Source of the DNA: an uncultured Oscillospiraceae bacterium
Lineage (GTDB): Bacteria > Bacillota > Clostridia > Oscillospirales > Ruminococcaceae
NCBI GenBank assembly: GCA_934454435.1
Contig: CAKSGA010000008.1
Coordinates: 1 to 41,789, forward strand
DNA: 41,789 nt
Reading direction: 5' to 3'
How positions within the stretch are numbered: position 1 is the stretch's first letter; each line of letters begins with the position of its first letter. A program made the translations under genes and the position numbers. Below are positions 10,307 through 18,586 of the stretch, piece by piece. The notes beneath the pieces were generated by a model. That model ran no database searches. It was not told where the DNA came from and worked only from the letters and a program-made list of their open reading frames with translations.

Positions 10307-10789
10307 ATGGCATTAAGGCAGATAGTAAAATTCGGCGAGGACATTCTCCGCAAGAAAAGCAGACCCGTGACGAAGTTCGATGAGCGCCTGTGGGAGCTCC
10401 TGGACGATATGGCGGATACCATGCACGACAAGGATGGCGCAGGTCTTGCGGCGGTCCAGGTGGGAGTTCTCCGCCGGGTGGTGGTGATAGACGTCCATGA
10501 TGAGCATGGCGTGATAGAGCTGATAAACCCGGAGATAGTATCTGCCGATGGCTCACAGACCGGCAGCGAGGGCTGCCTTTCCGCCCCGAATATGTGGGAG
10601 GAGGTCGAGCGGCCGAACGTTGTCACCGTAAAGGCGCAGGACCGTCACGGCAACGAGTTCACCATGACCGGAACGGCGCTGCTTGCAAGGGCGTTCTGCC
10701 ATGAGCTGGACCACCTTGACGGCGTGCTTTTCATCGACCATGTAAAGAACAGCGAGATACCCGCATTCAGGAATGTTACAGCAAGATAA
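10307..10789 (+). CDS. def: Peptide deformylase, first tandem copy
   Basis: A 160-residue metal-dependent deformylase that removes the formyl group from nascent N-terminal Met. All three motifs are present: GAGLAAVQ (44-51, with Val where Pro is usual), EGCLS with metal ligand Cys90, and HELDH (132-136) with the two His ligands and catalytic Glu133. I chose ATG 10307 because AGAAAGGA lies at 10291-10298; a GTG at 10283 overlapping the priA stop is the alternative. It aligns without gaps to the next gene over about 140 residues, so the pair arose by tandem duplication. The Pro-to-Val change and the EGCLSAPN motif suggest it is the more divergent copy. Confidence 0.93.
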   Translation: MALRQIVKFGEDILRKKSRPVTKFDERLWELLDDMADTMHDKDGAGLAAVQVGVLRRVVVIDVHDEHGVIELINPEIVSADGSQTGSEGCLSAPNMWEEVERPNVVTVKAQDRHGNEFTMTGTALLARAFCHELDHLDGVLFIDHVKNSEIPAFRNVTAR

Positions 10790-10800
10790 GGGGAGCAGAA

Positions 10801-11265
10801 ATGGCAGTTTTGGAGATATTGCAGTTCGGAAATGATGTGCTGCGTCAGAAAAGCGAGGAGGTCACAGAGTTCAATGAGGAACTGTGGGAGCTCCTGGACG
10901 ACATGGCGGAAACTATGTATGACGCCGGTGGAGTTGGTCTGGCGGCACCGCAGATAGGTGTGCTGAAGCGGGTGGTAGTCATCGATACAGACGACGATCA
11001 CGGGCTTATGGAGCTGGTTAATCCCGTTATCGTGGCTATAAAGGGAAAGCAGCATGAGCCCGAGGGGTGCCTTTCTTACCCCGGCAGGAGCGGCTATGTG
11101 GTGCGTCCGGCAAAGGTCAAGATAAAGGCGCAGGATCGTTACGGCAGACGTAAGGTATATGTCGGCTCGGGGCTGCTGGCAAGGGCATTCTGCCATGAAA
11201 CCGACCACCTGAACGGCATTCTGTACTCAGATAAGGTTGACGAATGGGAGGAGGACGAGAAATGA
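10801..11265 (+). CDS. def: Peptide deformylase, second tandem copy
   Basis: A 154-residue peptide deformylase with fully canonical motifs: GVGLAAPQIG (44-53), EGCLSYPG with Cys90, and HETDH (132-136). AAGGGGAG precedes ATG 10801, 11 bases after the first copy ends. Its last codons overlap the start of fmt (ATGA at 11262-11265), so it is directly coupled to the gene for the enzyme that adds the formyl group this one removes. The C-terminus is short and acidic (DEWEEDEK). By motif conservation I regard it as the main housekeeping deformylase, an inference. Confidence 0.95.
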   Translation: MAVLEILQFGNDVLRQKSEEVTEFNEELWELLDDMAETMYDAGGVGLAAPQIGVLKRVVVIDTDDDHGLMELVNPVIVAIKGKQHEPEGCLSYPGRSGYVVRPAKVKIKAQDRYGRRKVYVGSGLLARAFCHETDHLNGILYSDKVDEWEEDEK

Positions 11266-12197
11266 AGCTGGTATTTATGGGAACCCCCGTATTTGCGCTT
11301 TCCTGCCTGGAGCAGCTCATCGCAGCAGGGCATGAGGTCGCAGCGGTATTTACACAGCCGGACAAGCCCAAGAACCGTGGCAAGCAGATACAGATGACCC
11401 CGGTCAAGGAGTGCGCACTGAAGCATGATATCCCGGTTTATCAGCCGCTGAGCCTGCGCAGGGGCGAGGACGCTGAAAAGTCCCTGGAGGTGCTGAAAGA
11501 GATCGCACCGGATTGCATAGTCGTGGTCGCTTACGGGCAGATACTTCCTGAAAGCATACTGGAGCTGCCGAGGTTCGGCTGCATAAACGTGCATGCTTCC
11601 CTGCTGCCGATGTACCGGGGAGCGGCTCCGATACAGCGCTGCATTCAGTTCGGCGAAAAGCGCACCGGGGTCACTACCATGTATATGGCAAAGGGGCTCG
11701 ACACCGGCGACATGATACTTCGTGACGAACTGGATATTCCGGAGGACATGACCGGCTCGGAGCTTCATGACAGGCTCTCCGAGATGGGCGGCAGGCTCAT
11801 CGTAAAGACCCTGGAGGAAGTCCAGAACGGCACAGCGCCGAGAATTCCCCAGGAGGGCGACACCTGTTATGCTTCCATGATAAGCAAGGAAGAGCTGCTG
11901 CTGGACTTCACCAAGCCCGCCGTGCAGGTGAGGGACTTTATCCGTGCGATGTCCGCAGCGCCCTGTGCATATACGCTGCTTGACGGCAAGCGCCTTAAAG
12001 TCTACGGCGCAAGGCTTTCCGACAGGAGCTTTTCCGGCACCCCCGGCGAGATAACCGACCCGGACAGCTTCGCAGTAATGTGCGGCGACGGCGCAGTGGA
12101 GTTCACCGAGATACAGCCCGAGGGCGGCAAGCGCATGGAGGTTCAGGCGTATCTCCGGGGAAAGAAGCCGGTAAAGGGCACCATTCTGGGTAAATGA
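11262..12197 (+). CDS. fmt: Methionyl-tRNA formyltransferase
   Basis: A 311-residue formyltransferase that formylates Met-tRNA-fMet using 10-formyl-THF. The N-terminus (KLVFMGTPVFAL) and the active-site segment NVHASLLPMYRGAAPIQ with the conserved Asn and His, plus GLDTGDMIL with the catalytic Asp, are clear. The C-terminal OB-like tRNA-binding domain begins near residue 205. I chose ATG 11262, which overlaps the def stop and sits behind GGGAGGAGG; upstream extension in frame has no homology. The def-def-fmt arrangement couples formylation to deformylation. Confidence 0.96.
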   Translation: MKLVFMGTPVFALSCLEQLIAAGHEVAAVFTQPDKPKNRGKQIQMTPVKECALKHDIPVYQPLSLRRGEDAEKSLEVLKEIAPDCIVVVAYGQILPESILELPRFGCINVHASLLPMYRGAAPIQRCIQFGEKRTGVTTMYMAKGLDTGDMILRDELDIPEDMTGSELHDRLSEMGGRLIVKTLEEVQNGTAPRIPQEGDTCYASMISKEELLLDFTKPAVQVRDFIRAMSAAPCAYTLLDGKRLKVYGARLSDRSFSGTPGEITDPDSFAVMCGDGAVEFTEIQPEGGKRMEVQAYLRGKKPVKGTILGK

Positions 12198-12253
12198 CCG
12201 CAAAAAACGCATACTAACCGTAATTGACACCACCCTGGAACAGGAGGAACTTT

Positions 12254-12979
12254 ATGGTACAGATACTCATTTCAGCAGCCGCAAGGCATACGAACTACCT
12301 GAGCGTGGGCTACACCACGGCATATTTTCTGTGCATAGCTGCATTAATTTTCGCACTGATATGCTCTGTAAATGTCAATACGACATTCAATAAATATAAC
12401 CGTGTCAGCAGCAGACGTGGCATTACCGCCGCTGATGTCGCAAGGAGGATACTCGACCGCAACGGGCTTTATTATGTCCAGGTACAGCGTATCTCCGGCA
12501 ACCTGACCGACAACTACAACCCACGCACCAACATCGTTTCACTTTCCGACAGCGTTTATGACAGCACTTCGCTGGCGGCTATCGGAGTTGCGGCGCACGA
12601 GTGCGGTCATGCGGTGCAGCACGCCCAGGGTTATATTCCTATAAAGATACGCACGGCGATATTTCCGCTGGCGCAGCTTGGCTCATCGGCGTATTTCATC
12701 GTGTTCATTCTCGGGCTGATATTCAGCTTTGATCCGCTGGTCAATGCGGGGATCATGCTGTTTATGTTCGTTGTGCTGTTCCAGCTTGTCACTCTGCCGG
12801 TGGAGTTCAATGCGAGCCGCCGTGCTATGCAGACCATCAGCAGCGAGGGTATTCTGGAGCAGGACGAGCTCTACGGTGCACGCCGCACCCTGACCGCTGC
12901 TGCAATGACCTATGTTGCGAGCCTGCTGGTGTCGTTCACACAGCTCCTCAGGCTGCTTTCATACAGGAACAGGCGATAA
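12254..12979 (+). CDS. YugP-type neutral zinc metallopeptidase
   Basis: A 241-residue membrane protein of the YugP/Zn_peptidase_2 family. The zinc site is HECGH in AAHECGHAVQHAQGY, the family signature, with a further conserved Glu expected in the VEFNASRRA segment. Hydrophobic segments lie near the N-terminus (about 20-45), two in the middle after the HEXXH, and one near the C-terminus. ATG 12254 has GGAGGAA just upstream and is preferred over an in-frame start 30 bases earlier. In many Firmicutes this gene sits between fmt and rsmB exactly as here. The physiological substrate is not known. Confidence 0.93.
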   Translation: MVQILISAAARHTNYLSVGYTTAYFLCIAALIFALICSVNVNTTFNKYNRVSSRRGITAADVARRILDRNGLYYVQVQRISGNLTDNYNPRTNIVSLSDSVYDSTSLAAIGVAAHECGHAVQHAQGYIPIKIRTAIFPLAQLGSSAYFIVFILGLIFSFDPLVNAGIMLFMFVVLFQLVTLPVEFNASRRAMQTISSEGILEQDELYGARRTLTAAAMTYVASLLVSFTQLLRLLSYRNRR

Positions 12980-13019
12980 TTCACCGGGACTGACCGGTTA
13001 CATAAAAGGAGGGCTGGCT

Positions 13020-14333
13020 ATGGCTGATCCACGGCTGACAGTCGTAAAAATGCTGATGAAGATGGACAGCAGCGAGGCGTATTCCAATCTGCTGCTGGAC
13101 CATGTTTTTTCCGAGGCGGATCTCAGCGACAGGGACAAGGCCTTTGCGGCGGCGCTGTTTTACGGAGTGCTGGAGCGCAGGCTCACCCTTGATCACGTTA
13201 TTGAAATGAACTCCAGGATACCTTTTGAAAAGCTGGATAAGGCGGCGGTACAGATACTCAGAACCGGGCTGTATCAGCTTATGTACATGCCCTCCGTCCC
13301 TGAAAGTGCAGCGGTGAACGAGAGCGTGAAGCTCTGCAAAAAGCTGAAGTGCTTCTCGGCGCAGGGCTTTGTGAACGGAATGCTTCGCAGCTTTATCAGG
13401 AATGGGAAGAAGATAAGCTACCTCGGCATGGAGCCTGAAAATCGGCTCTCCGTGGAGTACTCCTGCCCGGAATGGCTCACAGAAAAGCTGCTGAACGAAT
13501 ATGGCACGGACTTCACGGTCAGGGCGCTGAAAGCCTCCGTGGGCAAGCCACCGGTCTATGCGAGGGTGAACACGCTGAAAACCACGACCGACAAGCTTCT
13601 TGCGGAGCTTGCAAAGCACAGGGTCAGGGCGGAGGCGTTCCCGGGGCTGGAGAACTGCATAAGTCTTGACAAGGCGGGGGACATCGAGAAATGCGCTCCG
13701 TTCCGTCAGGGACTTTTCCACGTGCAGGATATCTCGTCACAGCTATGCTGCCTGACCTTGCGCCCTGTGGTGAACGAAACTGTCCTGGACGTCTGTGCGG
13801 CTCCCGGTGGTAAGAGTTTCACGCTGGCGGAGCTGATGGGAAACAACGGCACACTGTACAGCATGGACCTCCACGATATGCGTGTAGGGCTCATCGAGGA
13901 CGGCGCCGCAAGGCTCGGGATAAAGATAATAAAGGCTATGCAGAACGACGCTTCAAAGTTCAACGGTGCGCTCCCGCAGGCGGACAGGGTGCTCTGCGAT
14001 GTGCCCTGCTCCGGGCTCGGAGTTATCCGCCGCAAGCCGGAGATAAAGTACAAGGATCCAGCAGAGTTCGCAGGACTGCCGGAGATACAGTATCAGATAC
14101 TGGAAACCTCCGCAAGATACGTAAAGCCGGGGGGAACTCTGGTTTATTCAACATGTACCCTCTCCCGGGACGAGAACGACAATGTCGCAGATCGTTTTGC
14201 GAGGGAACACCCGGAATTCACGCCGATCGTGCAGCCGGTCCCGTACCCGGCTCCCGGGGACCACAAACGGACCTACTGCCCGGACGAAAACGGCGGCGAT
14301 GGATTTTTTACGGCGTCCTTCCGCAGAACTTGA
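13020..14333 (+). CDS. rsmB: 16S rRNA (cytosine-967-C5)-methyltransferase
   Basis: A 437-residue RsmB that makes m5C967 in 16S rRNA. An N-terminal NusB-like RNA-binding domain occupies roughly residues 1-140. The Rossmann methyltransferase domain has the SAM motif DVCAAPGGKS, motif IV DVPCSGLGVIRR with Cys330, and motif VI STCTL with Cys379, the pair of cysteines used by RNA m5C methyltransferases. ATG 13020 is behind AAAGGAGG and gives the family N-terminus; a longer in-frame reading overlaps the YugP-type gene and has no homology. rlmN follows 14 bases later, giving two adjacent rRNA methylases. Confidence 0.95.
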   Translation: MADPRLTVVKMLMKMDSSEAYSNLLLDHVFSEADLSDRDKAFAAALFYGVLERRLTLDHVIEMNSRIPFEKLDKAAVQILRTGLYQLMYMPSVPESAAVNESVKLCKKLKCFSAQGFVNGMLRSFIRNGKKISYLGMEPENRLSVEYSCPEWLTEKLLNEYGTDFTVRALKASVGKPPVYARVNTLKTTTDKLLAELAKHRVRAEAFPGLENCISLDKAGDIEKCAPFRQGLFHVQDISSQLCCLTLRPVVNETVLDVCAAPGGKSFTLAELMGNNGTLYSMDLHDMRVGLIEDGAARLGIKIIKAMQNDASKFNGALPQADRVLCDVPCSGLGVIRRKPEIKYKDPAEFAGLPEIQYQILETSARYVKPGGTLVYSTCTLSRDENDNVADRFAREHPEFTPIVQPVPYPAPGDHKRTYCPDENGGDGFFTASFRRT

Positions 14334-14347
14334 GAAAGGTTATTTAA

Positions 14348-15424
14348 TTGGAAGAACTGGAAAAAACAGATATACTTGCTCTCACTAAGGAGGAGCTCAC
14401 CGCAGAGATAGTTGCGATGGGTGAAAAGGCGTTCAGGGCGAAGCAGATCTATGAATGGCTGCACGTCAAGAAAGTCAGTGATTTTTCACAGATGACCAAT
14501 ATTTCTGCACAATTTCGTGAGGCTCTGGCAAGAAAATTTTGTCTAAAACACCTAATTATCAAAAAAAGACTTGTATCTCAGCTGGATAATACGGTAAAAT
14601 ATCTTTATGGGCTTCCGGACGGCGAGGCTGTGGAAACGGTTCTCATGGAGTACAAGCACGGGAACAGCCTGTGTATCTCCACCCAGGTCGGCTGCCGGAT
14701 GGGATGCCGGTTCTGTGCAAGCACCATAGCCGGGTTCGTAAGGCATCTGCTGCCGAGTGAAATGCTGCTCCAGGTCTATGAAACAGAGCGTGACAGCGGC
14801 AGACACGTGGACAGCATCGTGCTGATGGGTATCGGTGAGCCGCTGGACAACTACGATAACGTGATGAAGTTCCTGACCCTTATGAACAGCGAGGGTGACG
14901 GAATGAGCCTGCGGCATATCTCCATTTCCACCTGCGGGGTGGTCCCGAGGATCTACGACCTTGCCGAGCTCAAGACCGGGCTCACGCTGTCGATCTCCCT
15001 GCATGCGGCAACGGACGAGCGCCGCAGCGAGATAATGCCTATCAACAGAAAGTATCACCTTGACGAGCTCATGAAGGCGTGCCGGTACTATTTCAGCAAG
15101 ACCGGCAGGCGTATAAGCTTCGAGTATTCTCTCATTGAGGGCGTGAATGACACGGAACAGTCGGCGCAGGAGCTTATAGATCTGCTGGGCGGCTTCATGT
15201 GCCACGTGAACCTGATACCGATAAACGAGATACGTGAGCGGGACTTCCGCAAGAGCCGTTCGGTGGAGAAGTTCCAGAAGCGCCTGTGCGACGCCGGCAT
15301 AAACGCCACGGTGCGCAGGACCCTGGGCGCAGATATAAGTGCGGCATGCGGTCAGCTAAGGCGGGACGGCGGCATGAAGGATCCCGCACAGTCCGCAGAA
15401 AATACAACAGGCGGTGAGTTATGA
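14348..15424 (+). CDS. rlmN: Dual-specificity 23S rRNA/tRNA adenine-C2 methyltransferase RlmN
   Basis: A 358-residue radical-SAM enzyme that makes m2A2503 in 23S rRNA and m2A37 in some tRNAs. The iron-sulfur cluster motif is C-x3-C-x2-C at residues 116, 120 and 123 (CRMGCRFC); the C-terminal resolving Cys334 lies in SAACGQL. GIGEPLDNYDNV and SISLHAATD are also family hallmarks. The start is TTG 14348, the only one that keeps the N-terminal helical domain; a GAGAAAGG site precedes it. The stop overlaps the phosphatase gene start (ATGA at 15421-15424). Confidence 0.96.
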   Translation: MEELEKTDILALTKEELTAEIVAMGEKAFRAKQIYEWLHVKKVSDFSQMTNISAQFREALARKFCLKHLIIKKRLVSQLDNTVKYLYGLPDGEAVETVLMEYKHGNSLCISTQVGCRMGCRFCASTIAGFVRHLLPSEMLLQVYETERDSGRHVDSIVLMGIGEPLDNYDNVMKFLTLMNSEGDGMSLRHISISTCGVVPRIYDLAELKTGLTLSISLHAATDERRSEIMPINRKYHLDELMKACRYYFSKTGRRISFEYSLIEGVNDTEQSAQELIDLLGGFMCHVNLIPINEIRERDFRKSRSVEKFQKRLCDAGINATVRRTLGADISAACGQLRRDGGMKDPAQSAENTTGGEL

Positions 15425-16161
15425 AGATTTTCAGCAAGACAGATATAGGGCTGCTTCGTGAGGAGAATCAGGACTGTGTCTGGAGCAGCGTGCTTTCAGA
15501 GAAGGCGTGCGCTGCGGTATTATGCGACGGCATGGGCGGCGAGGCTCACGGCGGGCTTGCGAGCCAGCTTGCGGTCGATGTGATATCCAGACGCATCAGC
15601 GAGAATTTCACGGAGTTCATGAGCCGCAATACGGTGCGCAATCTGCTTATTACTGCGGTTTCCGCTGCGAACAGCATCGTGTATGACACGGCGCTGAAGG
15701 AGCCGCCGGGGACGGTCATGGGAACGACCTGCGTTGCTGCCATAGTTTCAGACGGCAGGGCGTACATCGTGAATGTCGGCGACAGCCGTGGGTACCACCT
15801 GTTCACCAGCGAGGACAGCGAGTGCATTCAGCAGGTGACCAAGGATCACTCCCACGTGCGTGACCTTATCGACCGTGGCGAGATCACCGAGGATCAGGCT
15901 AAGACCCACCCGGAGCGCAATAAGATCACCCGTGCCATCGGCGCTGAAAGCAACGTCACCACCGATTATTTCGAGGTTGACCTGAGCCAGGGCGACATGC
16001 TGCTGCTGTGCTCTGACGGGCTCTCTTCCTACGGCGACGACATGGATATCCTTGATATCTGCTTTGAAAATCAGCCGGAGGAGATCTGTGAAAAGCTGGT
16101 AGACTATGCAAACGAAAACGGTGGTCACGACAATATTTCTGTGGCGCTGTTCGCAGTCTGA
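15421..16161 (+). CDS. stp: PP2C-family Ser/Thr protein phosphatase (Stp/PrpC)
   Basis: A 246-residue metal-dependent protein phosphatase, partner of the PASTA kinase encoded next. Metal-binding aspartates appear in CDGMGGEAHGG, near the N-terminus, in SDGL, and in the C-terminal GGHDNISV. The opening segment KTDIGLLREENQDCV is typical of bacterial PrpC/Stp. Length matches the family. It overlaps rlmN by 4 bases and is followed by a 161-base gap with a likely promoter, so kinase and phosphatase may be separately adjustable. Confidence 0.96.
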   Translation: MKIFSKTDIGLLREENQDCVWSSVLSEKACAAVLCDGMGGEAHGGLASQLAVDVISRRISENFTEFMSRNTVRNLLITAVSAANSIVYDTALKEPPGTVMGTTCVAAIVSDGRAYIVNVGDSRGYHLFTSEDSECIQQVTKDHSHVRDLIDRGEITEDQAKTHPERNKITRAIGAESNVTTDYFEVDLSQGDMLLLCSDGLSSYGDDMDILDICFENQPEEICEKLVDYANENGGHDNISVALFAV

Positions 16162-16198
16162 GAATGTTTACAGATTAGTTACAATATATTGAAATCAG

Positions 16199-16228
16199 TT
16201 GACAGTTGACGCCGTAATGTGGTATCAT
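16199..16228 (+). promoter_or_regulatory. Predicted sigma-A promoter for the PASTA kinase gene
   Basis: TTGACA at 16199-16204 and TATCAT at 16223-16228 are separated by 18 bases. An overlapping alternative is TTGACG 16206-16211 with TATTAT 16228-16233 (16-base spacer). Either would give a leader of about 85-95 bases before ATG 16323. No riboswitch or terminator is evident in that leader. Confidence 0.5.
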
Positions 16229-16322
16229 ATTATCGGTGATATTTCAGCAGGTTCTCATTGCCGGCGCTTCCATACGGCGCATCGGCGGATATGATAATGT
16301 ATGGAGAAATGGCGGAGCATTT

Positions 16323-18569
16323 ATGGACAGTAATATCGGAAAGAAGCTCGATGGCAGGTATGAACTGCTGGAGCTTATCGGCGTCGGGGGCATGGCGGAT
16401 ATCTACAAGGCCCGTGACATTGAAGAGGACCGTATCGTTGCAGTCAAGATACTCAAGACCGAGTTTGCAGGCAGCGATGAGTTCCTGCGCAGGTTTCGCA
16501 ATGAGTCAAAGGCGATAGCACTGCTTTCTCACCCGAATATAGTAAAGATATACGATGTTGGCTTCACGGACAAGGTGCAGTTCATAGTAATGGAATATGT
16601 AGACGGCATAACCCTGACGGATTACATCGAGCAGCAGGGAGTTCTGAAGTGGCGTGACGCAGTACATTTCACCATTCAGATACTTAAAGCGCTCCAGCAT
16701 GCGCATGACCGTGGGATAGTACATCGTGACATAAAGTCCAGCAACGTCATGCTGCTCAGCGATGGCACGATAAAGGTCATGGACTTCGGTATCGCACGCT
16801 TCAACCGTGAGAACAACAAGACCATGTCCGAAAAGACCATCGGCTCCGTTCATTACATCAGCCCGGAGCAGGCACGTGGCGATATCACGGACGAGCGCAG
16901 CGACATCTATTCCGTGGGCGTTGCACTCTATGAAATGCTGACGGGCAAGAAGCCCTTTGACGGCGACACGCCTGTTGCGATAGCTCTCATGCACATGCAG
17001 AGCACGCCGAAGAAGCCCTCTGAGATAAACAGCACCATCGCCGAGGGTCTTGAGCAGATAGTAATGCGTGCGATGCAGAAGGACCCTGCGCAGCGCTATC
17101 AGACAGCCGGTGAGATGATCAAGGATCTTGAGGAGTTCCGTAAGAACCCTGGTATTGTTTTTGACTACAAATACAATTCAACTGACGGCACCACAAAGTA
17201 CTTCGACCGCCCGATACCTGCGGCTGAGCAGGAGCGCAAGCGCCGCCAGCAGAACCAGGATCCCGATGACGACGAGTATGATGACGATGACGAAGATGAC
17301 GACGAGGACGAGTACGAAGAGCGCCGTTCTCCGCTGATACCAATTCTTTTTGCGGTGGGAACAGCTTTCGTTATCGCAACTGTGTTCCTGGTGCTTGTTA
17401 TAGTGTTCAAGAACCTTGATGTGACAGGGGACGATGTAAAGTCCGTTATCGGAGTTTCCGATGCCAGCACCGTCAGCGTGACCGACAACAATGAGTTCCT
17501 TATGCCGAACCTGCTGGGCCTGAGCTGGGACGAAGCGAACCAGAAATACTCCAAGTACATGAACCTCAAGGCTGAGCAGGAGTGGAGCACCGTGACCAAG
17601 GATCAGATCTTCGACCAGGAGTACGCTGAGGGCAGGAAGATCAAGATCGGCACCGAGGTCACTGTAAAGGTCAGCAAGGGCATACGCCAGGTCGAGATAC
17701 AGAATCTTGAGAACCTGAGCCTTTCCGTTGCTGAAACCAAGCTACAGAAGGACGGCTTTGTCGTCAGAAAGACCTATGAGGAGAACGATGATATCCAGAA
17801 GGATAATGTTATCCGCACTGAGCCCGGCGCACATGAGATGGCGGACCAGGGAAGCACTGTAGTCCTGGTAGTCAGCCTTGGCCCGATGGATACGCAGGTT
17901 AATGTGCCGAAGTTCGTTTCTCTGCCGCTTTCTGTTGCTATACAGCGTGCTGACGAGTACCACCTGAAGTATCAGGTCGAGTACGAGGGCAGCGAGGAGT
18001 ACGACGAGGACGTTGTAATGAAGCAGAGCATCGAGCCTAACAGCCGTGTTGACCGTGACACTGAGATACTGTTCACAGTAAGCACCGGCAAGCCCGATGA
18101 AAAGACCAAGGATCTGAAGTTCTCACTGCCGAAGAAGGCTACAGGCGAGTTCATCTTCAACTATTATGTTGACGGAGTTCTTGACGAGGCTGCAAAGGTA
18201 CAGATGGATATCGGTCTTGCTTCCAGCAAGTCGATGAAGTACACCGTTGTTGGAAAGCCCGGCGAAACAAAGAAGGTAACGATCAAGGTAACTTCCGTAG
18301 ATACCGGCAGGACCGGAACCTATATGGACATCACCGTAACGTTCCCTGAGGACGGTGGAAAGATCACTGCGGAGGACGTTGTGAACAGCAAGATCTTCAC
18401 TGACCTCCAGGTACCTGAAGAGAGCGATGAACCGATCTTTGAAACTGGCGAAACAACGCCCGACACCGTTGACACCAATGAAACAGAACCCGAAGAAACC
18501 TCACCGGCTCACACGACTACACCGTCCGAGCCTGATGAGCCGGGTTCCGGAATAGCCGTTGAGCAGTAA
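16323..18569 (+). CDS. prkC: PASTA-domain Ser/Thr protein kinase (PrkC/Stk)
   Basis: A 748-residue membrane kinase that senses cell-wall fragments or lipid II through extracellular PASTA repeats and signals to growth and division proteins. Kinase domain about 10-275: glycine loop IGVGGMA (19-25), Lys42, catalytic HRDIKSSN (Asp136), DFG at 154-156. A run of almost pure Asp/Glu lies at about 314-334, just before the single membrane segment (about 337-364). Outside are three PASTA repeats (about 394-453, 457-520, 528-589), an additional beta-rich region (about 595-690), and a Thr/Glu/Pro-rich tail. ATG 16323 gives the canonical N-terminus with GGCGGAG upstream. Confidence 0.95.
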   Translation: MDSNIGKKLDGRYELLELIGVGGMADIYKARDIEEDRIVAVKILKTEFAGSDEFLRRFRNESKAIALLSHPNIVKIYDVGFTDKVQFIVMEYVDGITLTDYIEQQGVLKWRDAVHFTIQILKALQHAHDRGIVHRDIKSSNVMLLSDGTIKVMDFGIARFNRENNKTMSEKTIGSVHYISPEQARGDITDERSDIYSVGVALYEMLTGKKPFDGDTPVAIALMHMQSTPKKPSEINSTIAEGLEQIVMRAMQKDPAQRYQTAGEMIKDLEEFRKNPGIVFDYKYNSTDGTTKYFDRPIPAAEQERKRRQQNQDPDDDEYDDDDEDDDEDEYEERRSPLIPILFAVGTAFVIATVFLVLVIVFKNLDVTGDDVKSVIGVSDASTVSVTDNNEFLMPNLLGLSWDEANQKYSKYMNLKAEQEWSTVTKDQIFDQEYAEGRKIKIGTEVTVKVSKGIRQVEIQNLENLSLSVAETKLQKDGFVVRKTYEENDDIQKDNVIRTEPGAHEMADQGSTVVLVVSLGPMDTQVNVPKFVSLPLSVAIQRADEYHLKYQVEYEGSEEYDEDVVMKQSIEPNSRVDRDTEILFTVSTGKPDEKTKDLKFSLPKKATGEFIFNYYVDGVLDEAAKVQMDIGLASSKSMKYTVVGKPGETKKVTIKVTSVDTGRTGTYMDITVTFPEDGGKITAEDVVNSKIFTDLQVPEESDEPIFETGETTPDTVDTNETEPEETSPAHTTTPSEPDEPGSGIAVEQ

Positions 18570-18586
18570 GAACAGGGGGTAATGAT

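Noticed and set aside
8736..10556. 606-codon open frame on the minus strand opposite priA
   Set aside because: It is an antisense shadow of a clearly recognised PriA gene; its product has no recognisable domain, and it lacks a ribosome binding site.
12224..12229. Perfect TTGACA before the YugP-type gene
   Set aside because: No acceptable -10 hexamer lies 16-18 bases downstream, and the gene fits an operon with fmt.
11139..12233. 364-codon minus-strand open frame opposite fmt
   Set aside because: Antisense shadow produced by GC-rich third positions; fmt and def explain the region.
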